DNA of 64,000 nt. It comes from Simmondsia chinensis (lineage: Eukaryota > Streptophyta > Magnoliopsida > Caryophyllales > Simmondsiaceae). The notes under the pieces were generated by a model. The model made no database searches. It saw only the letters and a program-made list of their open reading frames with translations, and was not told where the DNA came from. The stretch spans positions 30,247,208 to 30,311,207 of the forward strand of contig JAGTTD010000008.1 of the NCBI GenBank assembly GCA_018398585.1. The letters are read 5' to 3'. Every line of letters starts with the position of its first letter. Within the stretch, counting starts at the first letter, position 1. Below are positions 50,775-63,454 of the stretch, in pieces. A program made the translations under genes and the position numbers.

Positions 50775-53709
50775 TAGAGGTGGCTCGAACTGGTCCGGCA
50801 GTTCCCCCAGTCCCCCCCCCCCTTTTTCTAAATACAACTTGTAAAAATAAATACATATTTATTTTGTTGAAAAATAATAATAATTCATTGAGGAATAACA
50901 TTATATATAAATACAGTACAACACCATCATAAATAATGGTAAATATAGCTAATAAATAAAATATGCAGTAAATTATTAACAAATATAAATACACCTTTTA
51001 AAATTACAAATATATTATATAAAAATATAGACTATAGAGAAATAAAATTACAATGCACCTTAGGGCTTTTTTGATTAAAAAAAAAAAAAGAATTACTTAG
51101 TCTAAACTAGCAGGGGTTGGTAAGCCAGGACTTGACGTTTCCGTAGTACGGTTGTCTTCACCTTCGCTTGATGAATCTAACTTCAGCTGGTCTTACTCCC
51201 TATCCACTGTGTACAGCCAGTGCTTCAAGCACACCGACATTTGTAAGTTGAACGATGAAAGCTTCGCTCTTTTCATTCCAAGCAACCTGTCACCTGCACT
51301 AAAAACACATTCCGATGCTACCGAAGACACCGAATACACTAGTATATCCCGTGACATGGCAGAAAGCACGGGATATTGGGTTTGGTTGGAACACCACCAT
51401 TGCAAAATGTCAAGAGCGGACTCGCCGGTGTCGAGAAGAACTAGAGCATCAGTGACCGCAAGTAATATTCTAACTCGTCACATGACTTGAGTTTTTGTTG
51501 GGGCTTGGATTGGCTCAACATCGCCCACGCATATGACTTTTCTTCGAAACTACTACTACATGAAGAAGAACCATAAAATGAAGAAGAAACTTAAGGATTA
51601 TCAGCCGATAATCTTAGAAAATAAGAGAAAAATAATTCATGTAAATGTCAATCGATTGTCGCAATAAAAGATGCGTTATCAAATGTTGGATTTAACTTTT
51701 CGTAAAAAAAAATTTAGAAAACAATTGCAAACTCGTAAGTTTACAACGGGGATCCAAAATGGTGGCAAAATAATAAGTAAGAGGTAGTTCAAAATAATAT
51801 TTAACAAATTTTACCTTCATTGCGGCAACCGAGGCCTCTAACAAGGGGTTGGATTGGTTATCTGTCATCCAAGCAGCAATATCTACTAATCTAGATATTG
51901 CTTGTGGCATGGTAGGATAATAACAACCAGAAAAAAGAAAGTCATAGCGTCTCTAAACATACTAACAAATTTACATACTTCGCTAATTGTATTTCAATCT
52001 ACTGCTTCAAAAGACCTAAGATCTGAACGACTATCCTTTACAAATTTAATTAATATATCTTTATATGGTAATATTCTTTCTAATATATTTACTGTTGATG
52101 ACCATTTAGTTTGTGTATCTAATTTAAATTGTTTATAGTGTATACTATGCATGTCACAAAGGTTTTTAAATCTTTTCCTCCTAGTTCCGGATGATTTGAT
52201 CGCTATAGTAACTTATCTTAAACACTCGAGAGAAGCTTGTATTAGGTCCAAATTATCCATTACCATTAAATACATAATATGGCATATACAACGTAAATGA
52301 AAACATTTCCCATCTAATATGGGTCTCATGTGCCTAATTAATTATTTTACGGATGCGTTGTTGCTTGTAGCATTGTCAATAGTAATGCTAAAAATTCTAC
52401 GGTCTATACCCCACTCGCGACATGCTTGCATAATGGCACCCATGATCATCTCAGTAGTGTGGGATAATCTAGATAGCAAAAATGAATTATTCTTTTTTGC
52501 ACGATGAAGAAAAAATCAATCCAGTGTACCGCTATGCACATGAAAGGCACATCGAGCTTCGACCTCCACATGTCAGACGTCAACGAGAACATGCTCGCGT
52601 TCGTCCTAAAAATGTCTGCAAGCTCATTTTTCATTCTAAAAAAATTCTTTAAATGCGTCATGCTTGAAAATGTTCTCAGGAACGTTTACAGCGGCGGGGT
52701 TTAATGCTTTTTGGCAATAGTGGACGAATCTAGGGTCTTTCGCCAGTTTTAAATGGCTTTTCAGCCCCAATGATATATTTTACTAATTTTTGCCTACGGT
52801 TTTTTTGTGAAAGCCTAAAGCTAGCAAGTGCACCAGTCATTTGCTATACTAAATATTGTTGGGAACTACCTGGGTTTAGTTAGGTATGGCATCTCGCTAG
52901 GTGCCTTTTTAAGGTGTCTGTCCCACCACCACGTGAACGACTAAAAGTTTTAGGGGGGTCACATAATTTACAACAGGCTTTATTAACTGTTCGATCTAGT
53001 GCGAAGTGCTTCCACACCTCACTAGTATTATGCCTACTACTAGTTGTGTCGTCGTGGGTTTCAGTTTCGGTGTTGATGGGTATGGGTTCTTCTTGGAATT
53101 GTGAAGTTTGAGCACTCCCCGATTCAGGTAAATCCTGGTCGTGGTAGTATTGTTCTTGCTCCTCCCAATTTAAAGTATCTGTGTAAGAAGGAGATGGATC
53201 GGGTTCTAAAAATATTCGTTCCTGGGTATTAAGTTCTACAACTCTACCAGTCCTAGGAATTTTAGGCGGTCGTGAAGAGCTTGAACTAGATTTACCGGCT
53301 CCATATGAAGAATAGTTGTATGCCATGGTAGTATTGTTGATTATTAATTAATAAATGCAACTAAGAATACAAGTTCGGTAAATAAAAATGACAAATAAAT
53401 AAAATTTCTTTCGATACTAAATTTTATCGAAGCAAAAACTAAAATTTGAACTTGTACGAGATTCTATGAGCAGAACAAATTGTAACTTCGAACTTCAGAA
53501 ATTTAAAGCAAGAGAACTTTGGATTACTAGAGAAGAGAGAATTAGATGGAGAGATTGCTGTGATGAAATGAGAAATTTGGATGAGTATTCATAGAAATAA
53601 AATAGATTTTTTTTTCTAGCCATTGGGGGGGCCGCCCCGGCCCTCTACAGTATTGGTCCGGGTCGGTCCCTGCCCAAACCGAGCTGGCCTGGCCCACTGG
53701 CCAGCTCTA
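50775..53709 (-). mobile_element. hAT transposon 2, with 8-bp TSD GCAGACCG
   Basis: Flanked by GCAGACCG at 50767-50774 and 53710-53717. Terminal repeats TAGAGGTGGC and CCAGCTCTA. It is 2,935 bp and carries a transposase on the minus strand whose 5' end is well preserved. Same family as the hAT at 38709 (2,921 bp), with similar layout but a different insertion site. Confidence 0.92.
51150..53326 (-). pseudogene. hAT transposase (BED finger type), decayed copy 2
   Basis: The first 148 codons are open (52880-53326): a serine-rich start (MAYNYSSYGAGKSSSSSS), an acidic stretch, and a BED zinc finger with both cysteines (KACCKLCDPPKTF) and the His part (GTDTLKRHLARCH). Block 52446-52661 has FSLTSDMWRSKLDVPFMCIAVHWID, a hAT core motif. 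51692-51910 has LPLTYYFATILDPRCK. 51193-51405 carries the C-terminal dimerisation motif (YPVLSAMSRDILVYSVSSVASECVFSAG, DRLLG). Stops and frame changes separate these blocks. It is the better-preserved copy but still not able to make a full enzyme. Confidence 0.87.
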
Positions 53710-53717
53710 GCAGACCG

Positions 53718-54931
53718 TAATTATCTACGGTGTATATATCAATAAAAAAAAATATTGGTGTATATATCAATAAAGGCTTCATAATTACATTGTTTGGCTT
53801 TGTAATAGAATCTCAATAAACCGTCTACTAGATTTTTCCCATACGATGCACAAATTACATTTATAATTTAGACAAATTTATATAATATCTTATCAATTAT
53901 GGAAAAAAATTATTAATTGCACATCAAAAGTATAGGATAAATTGAATTTGGTCAAAGTAAGACTTTTACTGAAGAAGGAAAACAATATAAAACAGGGAAA
54001 GATGCTTATATTATTCTTATTTTTTTTCATGACCTACATTAAATATAATAAGATATAACATTCAATGCCATACTTGTTTATAAAGTATCTTCTATCATAA
54101 TGAATAGAATGCCTTCGAATTTCTGTGACAAAAAAAAAAAAAAAAAACAAAACAAAAGAAAAACCCATATTTGTTTATAAAGTATCTTTTATTATAATTC
54201 CTTTAAACACTACTTCCATTGCTATTTATTTTTTTGTTATTTTATGTGATGCTTTAATTAAAGGAACTACTAAATATATCTAAGCCATATACCAAATTTT
54301 GACATATATCATTTCCCATTTATAGTTAGATTATATGACAAATTTGTTACTCTTGATTTTACTAGTGATTCTTGACAAACATATTATAACCTTTCATCTA
54401 ACATATTTTTCAAATTGAGTTTTCATGGAATGTAGACAATAATATTCATATATTATATAAATGGAAAAAGTCACTGAAGTATAGAAAAATATGGTACTTT
54501 ATATATATGATACTACTTACTCATGGTTCTCTTAAAGAGAATGTTTTAGAGGAGAGATAAATGAGTCTTAATAAAGCTAATGATAGTATGATATATATGA
54601 ATGTGAGAATAGTGAATTGTACAATTTTTATTGTGCAATAAATTATTACATTTTATCTATTATAAATCTAAAATATTATAGATATTCAAACAAAAAAAAA
54701 AGTTATAAATAAAGTAAATAAATTCAAGTAACATAAAAGACAGAACACAATAAGGAATATAAATCTAATAAAAACTTACCATATATGTAACCCACAGAGC
54801 ATCCCTCTGAAGGATTAATTTTCCTCCATGACAAATATAAACATCTCCTTATCCTCTTTTGTATCCATGTTTATTATTAATAAATCGACCATGCTTTTTC
54901 TTTTGTGGTTAAAAATTGACCATGATTGTTT
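53718..54931. other. AT-rich gap with no gene
   Basis: Contains an A run near 54130-54147 and many short AT repeats. No coding block or terminal repeat recognised. Confidence 0.45.
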
Positions 54932-54957
54932 GGGGGGGGGGGGGGGGGGGGGGGGGG
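54932..54957 (+). repeat. Homopolymer of 26 G at the left edge of the tandem array
   Basis: An uninterrupted G run that ends exactly where the first 2,833-bp unit begins. Units 2 and 3 have GATGAAT at this point instead. Confidence 0.85.
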
Positions 54958-57790
54958 TTAAGGGGGAAGTAGGAGTTACTACAAATGGGATACAGGATAA
55001 TTGTAAGATAGGGTGGGAATTTGACAACTTAACGCAAAAGTTTTAAAAATATAGGGTTTAGGGAGGGAAAACCTTTTAGAAAATGAAGAACTTGTAATTA
55101 ATATAAAGATAGATTAGTAATACTACTTATATATATTTGAGGATAAGGGGTAACCTCTCTTTCCAATTTCTCTCTCCTCTCTCCTCTCTTTCAAATTTCC
55201 AATGGGTATATCCCACCTCTCCCACCAGCGCGTGCGGGCTCGTGGCTGCCCACCTAGGTGCCGGAGGTCAAGTGCGAGGCTCGACCAGGGCTTGCGAATT
55301 GGGTCGTGCGGCTTCAGTGACCAGTCGGTGAGTTCTGCAGAGGGATCCTCCTTCGCCTACTTCCGTTAACCGGCGCCGGCCGTCCCCTCCCGTCAACCCC
55401 CATCTCCAAACACCAAGGTTCAACACCCACCGCCGGCTCCCATCAACTCCCACCTTCAATTTCAACCACCAACCACCAATCTCCATCTCCCTTCTTTTCC
55501 CGTCAGTACTGGCACCTTCGCCAACTCCATTTCCACCACCACCCTCTGCCATCCACACCTACACCTACCTACGGCCACCACTGCCATCACAAGGTGCAAA
55601 CTCCCTATCCCAACGGTTCTCTTCTCTCTCCTCATTTTAACCATCCCTAATGTTTACGATACATTTGTGCCTGTTGAGAAAAGGTTGAGGTCAAGGTTGT
55701 CTTATGGTTTTGTCCGGTTTTTGGAGTACGGCGAAGCAGCACGGGCGATTACATCCATGGATGGTAGATGGGTGATGGGGGCTAAACTCAGAGTTCAATG
55801 GGGTAACCCAATCAGAAGACCAATTACCACTACCGTGCGAAACCGGCCTCAACCTAGGGCTCCCCGTCAGTTCAGGAAAGCAGAAGGCATTCAGGATCAG
55901 GGGAGGGCCGAGGAGTCTACGTCTGTTAACATTCCGAAAATTGTAGTATCAAATACCAATAAGTGCGTCGAGGCTTGGCTTGAGCGGGCTCTAATTGCGC
56001 AAACGTCTGAGGAGGCTAGCCTTGATGATATTCTCACGTTTATCACCGAGAACAATCTCTACGGGTTAACCCCTAGAGGGTTAAGCAATTCCTTCTTTAT
56101 CCTGGTATGTGATTCTATGGACACCCTTGAGTCCTACAGTGGGCCGCGCCTTGAGATTCTATTGAGGAAATTCAAAGAGGTATATAAGTACAACGGTGAG
56201 ACCCTTGTGGATTGAGGTTTATGGATTGCCTCTTCAATGTTGGTCTAAGGATTGCTTCACTGATATCGCAAAATTGTTGGAAAAGTTCGTCAGAATGGAT
56301 GAAAGGACGTCCGCTATGAGGTGTGTTGATGTTGCTAGGATCCTTATTGACACTTGCTCCACTACATACATTCATGAGACAGTCCAAGTTTTGTCTATTG
56401 GGGGATCACGTTTAGTTCTTATCAAGGAGGGTAATTCTGAGGTCATTCCAGACTATTCATCCAGAGTTGTTGCTTTAGCAGCTTGGGCTAAATTGGCCAG
56501 GGAGCAGGCCTCATTTGCGACGCAGATCAATCGAGATATTCATGACACAACAATGACACGGCAATACTCACGGGCTGAATCTCTTCCTGTTCGAATGATG
56601 GATGCTGTAGATTCTCTGCATCTGGTATCAGAACGCTTGATAACTAGGGAAGAGAATACAATTCTTGACCCACGGTTGGCAAATGAAGGGATGGGAGTTG
56701 CTTGGCAGCCATCTGGATATGTTTCCATCCACATCAACGGCCAAATCATTGGGAGATGGGCCCCACAGCGGTCACTCCTGCATGCCAGGCCTTGTGCTTC
56801 ACAGCATGTGGCACATCCTCCTCTACTATTGCCATGGGTTGAGAATCGAGATGCTCCAGCTCAGCAACATCATGATCAGATAACCACACCGGATACCGAT
56901 TATCGGGGAAGCAGCAGTGATAATGAATCAACGACATCTGGGCCAGAATTCCCTCCAAGATTCGAGCTAATAACAGCAATCGATATCTCTCAAGCTGAGG
57001 TTAGTTTGCCGCAGAATCAGCAAGTATTAGCTCCACTCATGGAAGGGCCTAGCATGGCCGGGAGGAAAAAAGAAAAATTCCGCACAACGAAAAGAGAGAG
57101 AAAAATGATCAAGCGCAAGATGAAGAAGAGAGAGAAGCGGGAGTTGCAAGAATTCTTGAAGGATATGTCTCCTAGAAGTAATGCTGGAAAATCGACTAAG
57201 AAAGCTGGGAAGGGGAAGAAAAGGAATAGGGGAAATCGTATCAAGAAGATCACGGAAGAACAGTATAATGAGAGGATCCTCAATGCGGAGCGGGTAATAG
57301 AGCTAGGAAAAAAGGTGGGCTTCAACTTTGATAGCTTCGACCCAGCTATGGTGGCAGACTTTATTGCTCAATGATATGGTTTGGGTGTTGGGTTGTGTCT
57401 TCAGTCCCACTCTCGGTTCTTATGCTGATCTTCTGTTTCTTCTCTTGTTAAGATCCCTGTTTGTGTTCGTTGTGCGCGTGCAGTTGATTCTTGTCTTCAT
57501 GTCTTTTTTGGTCCTTTCCTGATGTGTTGTGCTTTGAAGCGAGCGTTTCTGTTCTGGTTTTCTTGTTTTGTGTTGGATGTTTTTGGTCCCCGTGTTGTTG
57601 CGGTCGGACTCTGGCCTCGCCTAGCGAGTGGCCCGCTTGTTTAGCGGATTTGTCGCAATTTATAGAAATGGAAATTTGGAAATTTGGAAAAGTTAAAAAT
57701 GGAAAATTGGAAAAATCATTTCAAGCACGGGTTTTAATTTAAAAAAGTCAGAAAGTGTAAAATAGAAACGGCATTCAATAGGTGATGAAT
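54958..57790 (+). repeat. Tandem array unit 1 (2,833 bp)
   Basis: Begins TTAAGGGGGAAGTAGGAG and ends CAATAGGTGATGAAT. It contains flanking genomic sequence on both sides of an ORF1-only LINE (about 55140-57670). The start points 54958, 57791 and 60624 are spaced exactly 2,833 bp apart. Since the unit includes flanks, it grew by segmental duplication and not by repeated transposition. Confidence 0.93.
55667..57374 (+). pseudogene. RRM-type LINE ORF1, unit 1
   Basis: Frame 1 (to 56215) opens without an ATG; NVYDTFVP precedes 55667. It has the second half of an RRM (RNP1 LSYGFVRFLEYGEAARAI) and then WLERALIAQTSEEASLDDI. The RNP2 half of the RRM, present at 44.5 kb, is missing. Frame 1 ends at NGETLVD*. 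The rest continues in another frame (to 57374): PLWIEVYGLPLQCWSKDCF, SAMRCVDVARILIDTC, a basic region (KKEKFRTTKRERKMIKRK, KSTKKAGKGKKRNRGNR) and the end VGFNFDSFDPAMVADFIAQ. Compared with the 43.9-kb copy, about six codons are missing at the break, so a short deletion caused the frameshift. The stop at 57374 is followed directly by the 3' UTR; there is no ORF2. Unit-specific residues are MDERTS, KKREKREL and GKKVGF. Confidence 0.85.
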
Positions 57791-60623
57791 TTAAGGGGGA
57801 AGTAGGAGTTACTGCAAATGGGATACAGGATAATTGTAAGATAGGGTGGGAATTTGACAACTTAACGCAAAAGTTTTAAAAATATAGGGTTTAGGGAGGG
57901 AAAACCTTTTAGAAAATGAAGAACTTGTAATTAATATAAAGATAGATTAGTAATACTACTTATATATATTTTAGGATAAGGGGTAACCTCTCTTTCCAAT
58001 TTCTCTCTCCTCTCTCCTCTCTTTCAAATTTCCAATGGGTATATCCCACCTCCCCCACCGGCGCGTGCGGGCTCGTGGCTGCCCACCTAGGTGCCGGAGG
58101 TCAAGTGCGAGGCTCGACCAGGGCTTGCGAATTGGGTCGTGCGGCTTCAGTGACCAGTCGGTGAGTTCTGCAGAGGGATCCTCCTTCGCCTACTTCCGTT
58201 AACCGGCGCCGGCCGTCCCCTCCCGTCAACCCCCATCTCCAAACACCAAGGTTCAACACCCACCGCCGGCTCCCATCAACTCCCACCTTCAATTTCAACC
58301 ACCAACCACCAACCTCCATCTCCCTTCTTTTCCCGTCAGTACTGGCACCTTTGCCAACTCCATTTCCACCACCACCCTCTGCCATCCACACCTACACCTA
58401 CCTACGGCCACCACTGCCATCACAAGGTGCAAACTCCCTATCCCAACGGTTCTCTTCTCTCTCCTCATTTTAACCATCCCTAATGTTTACGATACATTTG
58501 TGCCTGTTGAGAAAAGGTTGAGGTCAAGGTTGTCTTATGGTTTTGTCCGGTTTTTGGAGTACGGCGAAGCAGCACGGGCGATTACATCCATGGATAGTAG
58601 ATGGGTGATGGGGGCTAAACTCAGAGTTCAATGGGGTAACCCAATCAGAAGACCAATTACCACTACCGTGCGAAACCGGCCTCAACCTAGGGCTCCCCGT
58701 CAGTTCAGGAAAGCAGAAGGCATTCAGGATCAGGGGAGGGCCGAGGAGTCTACGTCTGTTAACATTCCGAAAATTGTAGTATCAAATACCAATAAGTGCG
58801 TCGAGGCTTGGCTTGAGCGGGCTCTAATTGCGCAAACGTCTGAGGAGGCTAGCCTTGATGATATTCTCACGTTTATCACCGAGAACAATCTCTACGGGTT
58901 AACCCCTAGAGGGTTAAGCAATTCCTTCTTTATCCTGGTATGTGATTCTATGGACACCCTTGAGTCCTACAGTGGGCCGCGCCTTGAGATTCTATTGAGG
59001 AAATTCAAAGAGGTATATAAGTACAACGGTGAGACCCTTGTGGATTGAGGTTTATGGATTGCCTCTTCAATGTTGGTCTAAGGATTGCTTCACTGATATC
59101 GCAAAATTGTTGGAAAAGTTCGTCAGAATGGATGCAAGGACGTCCGCTATGAGGTGTGTTGATGTTGCTAGGATCCTTATTGACACTTGCTCCACTACAT
59201 ACATTCATGAGACAGTCCAAGTTTTGTCTATTGGGGGATCACGTTTAGTTCTTATCAAGGAGGGTAATTCTGAGGTCATTCCAGACTATTCATCCAGAGT
59301 TGTTGCTTTAGCAGCTTGGGCTAAATTGGCCAGGGAGCAGGCCTCATTTGCGACGCAGATCAATCGAGATATTCATGACACAACAATGACACGGCAATAC
59401 TCACGGGCTGAATCTCTTCCTGTTCGAATGATGGATGCTGTAGATTCTCTGCATCTGGTATCAGAACGCTTGATAACTAGGGAAGAGAATACAATTCTTG
59501 ACCCACGGTTGGCAAATGAAGGGATGGGAGTTGCTTGGCAGCCATCTGGATATGTTTCCATCCACATCAACGGCCAAATCATTGGGAGATGGGCCCCACA
59601 GCGGTCACTCCTGCATGCCAGGCCTTGTGCTTCACAGCATGTGGCACATCCTCCTCTACTATTGCCATGGGTTGAGAATCGAGATGCTCCAGCTCAGCAA
59701 CATCATGATCAGATAACCACACCGGATACCGATTATCGGGGAAGCAGCAGTGATAATGAATCAACGACATCTGGGCCAGAATTCCCTCCAAGATTCGAGC
59801 TAATAACAGCAATCGATATCTCTCAAGCTGAGGTTAGTTTGCCGCAGAATCAGCAAGTATTAGCTCCACTCATGGAAGGGCCTAGCATGGCCGGGAGGAA
59901 AAAAGAAAAATTCCGCACAACGAAAAGAGAGAGAAAAATGATCAAGCGCAAGATGAAGGAGAGAGAGAAGCGGGAGTTGCAAGAATTCTTGAAGGATATG
60001 TCTCCTAGAAGTAATGCGGGAAAATCGACTAAGAAAGCTGGGAAGGGGAAGAAAAGGAATAGGGGAAATCGTATCAAGAAGATCACGGAAGAACAGTATA
60101 ATGAGAGGATCCTCAATGCGGAGCGGGTAATAGAGCTAGGAGAAAAGGTGGGCTTCAACTTTGATAGCTTCGACCCAGCTATGGTGGCAGACTTTATTGC
60201 TCAATGATATGGTTTGGGTGTTGGGTTGTGTCTTCAGTCCCACTCTCGGTTCTTATGCTGATCTTCTGTTTCTTCTCTTGTTAAGATCCCTGTTTGTGTT
60301 CGTTGTGCGCGTGCAGTTGATTCTTGTCTTCATGTCTTTTTTGGTCCTTTCCTGATGTGTTGTGCTTTGAAGCGAGCATTTCTGTTCTGGTTTTCTTGTT
60401 TTGTGTTGGATGTTTTTGGTCCCCGTGTTGTTGCGGTCGGACTCTGGCCTCGCCTAGCGAGTGGCCCGCTTGTTTAGCGGATTTGTCGCAATTTATAGAA
60501 ATGGAAATTTGGAAATTTGGAAAAGTTAAAAATGGAAAATTGGAAAAATCATTTCAAGCACGGGTTTTAATTTAAAAAAGTCAGAAAGTGTAAAATAGAA
60601 ACGGCATTCAATAGGTGATGAAT
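57791..60623 (+). repeat. Tandem array unit 2 (2,833 bp)
   Basis: Same limits as unit 1, from TTAAGGGGG to GATGAAT. Differs from units 1 and 3 by scattered single bases (for example ATGGATAG for ATGGATGG at about 58590, and CTTTGCC for CTTCGCC at about 58350). Confidence 0.93.
58500..60207 (+). pseudogene. RRM-type LINE ORF1, unit 2
   Basis: Same two-frame structure and same break (NGETLVD* at 59048, second frame to 60207) as unit 1. Unit-specific residues are MDSRW, MDARTS, KEREKREL and GEKVGF. No ORF2 follows. Confidence 0.85.
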
Positions 60624-63454
60624 TTAAGGGGGAAGTAGGAGTTACTGCAAATGGGATACAGGATAATTGTAAGATAGGGTGGGAATTTGACAACTTAACG
60701 CAAAAGTTTTAAAAATATAGGGTTTAGGGAGGGAAAACCTTTTAGAAAATGAAGAACTTGTAATTAATATAAAGATAGATTAGTAATACTACTTATATAT
60801 ATTTTAGGATAAGGGGTAACCTCTCTTTCCAATTTCTCTCTCCTCTCTCCTCTCTTTCAAATTTCCAATGGGTATATCCCACCTCCCCCACCGGCGCGTG
60901 CGGGCTCGTGGCTGCCCACCTAGGTGCCGGAGGTCAAGTGCGAGGCTCGACCAGGGCTTGCGAATTGGGTCGTGCGGCTTCAGTGACCAGTCGGTGAGTT
61001 CTGCAGAGGGATCCTCCTTCGCCTACTTCCGTTAACCGGCGCCGGCCGTCCCCTCCCGTCAACCCCCATCTCCAAACACCAAGGTTCAACACCCACCGCC
61101 GGCTCCCATCAACTCCCACCTTCAATTTCAACCACCAACCACCAATCTCCATCTCCCTTCTTTTCCCGTCAGTACTGGCACCTTCGCCAACTCCATTTCC
61201 ACCACCACCCTCTGCCATCCACACCTACACCTACCTACGGCCACCACTGCCATCACAAGGTGCAATCTCCCTATCCCAACGGTTCTCTTCTCTCTCCTCA
61301 TTTTAACCATCCCTAATGTTTACGATACATTTGTGCCTGTTGAGAAAAGGTTGAGGTCAAGGTTGTCTTATGGTTTTGTCCGGTTTTTGGAGTACGGCGA
61401 AGCAGCACGGGCGATTACATCCATGGATGGTAGATGGGTGATGGGGGCTAAACTCAGAGTTCAATGGGGTAACCCAATCAGAAGACCAATTACCACTATC
61501 GTGCGAAACCGGCCTCAACCTAGGGCTCCCCGTCAGTTCAGGAAAGCAGAAGGCATTCAGGATCAGGGGAGGGCCGAGGAGTCTACGTCTGTTAACATTC
61601 CGAAAATTGTAGTATCAAATACCAATAAGTGCGTCGAGGCTTGGCTTGAGCGGGCTCTAATTGCGCAAACGTCTGAGGAGGCTAGCCTTGATGATATTCT
61701 CACGTTTATCACCGAGAACAATCTCTACGGGTTAACCCCTAGAGGGTTAAGCAATTCCTTCTTTATCCTGGTATGTGATTCTATGGACACCCTTGAGTCC
61801 TACAGTGGGCCGCGCCTTGAGATTCTATTGAGGAAATTCAAAGAGGTATATAAGTACAACGGTGAGACCCTTGTGGATTGAGGTTTATGGATTGCCTCTT
61901 CAATGTTGGTCTAAGGATTGCTTCACTGATATCGCAAAATTGTTGGAAAAGTTCGTCAGAATGGATGCAAGGACGTCCGCTATGAGGTGTGTTGATGTTG
62001 CTAGGATCCTTATTGACACTTGCTCCACTACATACATTCATGAGACAGTCCAAGTTTTGTCTATTGGGGGATCACGTTTAGTTCTTATCAAGGAGGGTAA
62101 TTCTGAGGTCATTCCAGACTATTCATCCAGAGTTGTTGCTTTAGCAGCTTGGGCTAAATTGGCCAGGGAGCAGGCCTCATTTGCGACGCAGATCAATCGA
62201 GATATTCATGACACAACAATGACACGGCAATACTCACGGGCTGAATCTCTTCCTGTTCGAATGATGGATGCTGTAGATTCTCTGCATCTGGTATCAGAAC
62301 GCTTGATAACTAGGGAAGAGAATACAATTCTTGACCCACGGTTGGCAAATGAAGGGATGGGAGTTGCTTGGCAGCCATCTGGATATGTTTCCATCCACAT
62401 CAACGGCCAAATCATTGGGAGATGGGCCCCACAGCGGTCACTTCTGCATGCCAGGCCTTGTGCTTCACAGCATGTGGCACATGCTCCTCTACTATTGCCA
62501 TGGGTTGAGAATCGAGATGCTCCAGCTCAGCAACATCATGATCAGATAACCACACCGGATACCGATTATCGGGGAAGCAGCAGCGATAATGAATCAACGA
62601 CATCTGGGCCAGAATTCCCTCCAAGATTCGAGCTAATAACAGCAATCGATATCTCTCAAGCTGAGGTTAGTTTGCCGCAGAATCAGCAAGTATTAGCTCC
62701 ACTCATGGAAGGGCCTAGCATGGCCGGGAGGAAAAAAGAAAAATTCCGCACAACGAAAAGAGAGAGAAAAATGATCAAGCGCAAGATGAAGGAGAGAGAG
62801 AAGCGGGAGTTGCAAGAATTCTTGAAGGATATGTCTCCTAGAAGTAATGCTGGAAAATCGACTAAGAAAGCTGGGAAGGGGAAGAAAAGGAATAGGGGAA
62901 ATCGTATCAAGAAGATCACGGAAGAACAGTATAATGAGAGGATCCTCAATGCGGAGCGGGTAATAGAGCTAGGAGAAAGGGTGGGCTTCAACTTTGATAG
63001 CTTCGACCCAGCTATGGTGGCAGACTTTATTGCTCAATGATATGGTTTGGGTGTTGGGTTGTGTCTTCAGTCCCATTCTCGGTTCTTATGCTGATCTTCT
63101 GTTTCTTCTCTTGTTAAGATCCCTGTTTGTGTTCGTTGTGCGCGTGCAGTTGATTCTTGTCTTCATGTCTTTTTTGGTCCTTTCCTGATGTGTTGTGCTT
63201 TGAAGCGAGCGTTTCTGTTCTGGTTTTCTTGTTTTGTGTTGAATGTTTTTGGTCCCCGTGTTGTTGCGGTCGGACTCTGGCCTCGCCTAGCGAGTGGCCC
63301 GCTTGTTTAGCGGATTTGTCGCAATTTATAGACATGGAAATTTGGAAATTTGGAAAAGTTAAAAATGGAAAATTGGAAAAATCATTTCAAGCACGGGTTT
63401 TAATTTAAAAAAGTCAGAAAGTGTAAAATAGAAACGGCATTCAATAGGTGATGA
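60624..63454 (+). repeat. Tandem array unit 3 (2,831 bp)
   Basis: Same start as the others; it leaves the repeat at GGTGATGA (63454), two bases short of a full unit, and continues into unique AT-rich DNA. Confidence 0.93.
61333..63040 (+). pseudogene. RRM-type LINE ORF1, unit 3
   Basis: Same two-frame structure and break (first frame to 61881, second to 63040). Unit-specific residues are TTIVRN, HVAHAPLL and GERVGF. It shares MDGRW with unit 1 and MDARTS with unit 2. No ORF2 follows. Confidence 0.85.

Noticed and set aside
55268..55558. Glycine/tryptophan-rich minus-strand frame (96 codons), repeated in each array unit
   Set aside because: Antisense of the CCACC-rich LINE leader; repeated only because the unit is repeated.
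56746..56979. Minus-strand open frames inside the array ORF1s (69-102 codons)
   Set aside because: Shadows of the plus-strand ORF1, conserved between units only because the DNA is nearly identical.
57491..57742. Cysteine-rich frame after the array ORF1 as a small secreted protein
   Set aside because: Lies in the LINE 3' UTR; a TG-rich stretch explains the Cys/Phe/Leu content, and there is no independent start or motif.
54958..63454. The triple array as three separate transposition events
   Set aside because: Identical limits that include non-LINE flanks, head-to-tail order and lack of TSDs between units point to tandem duplication.
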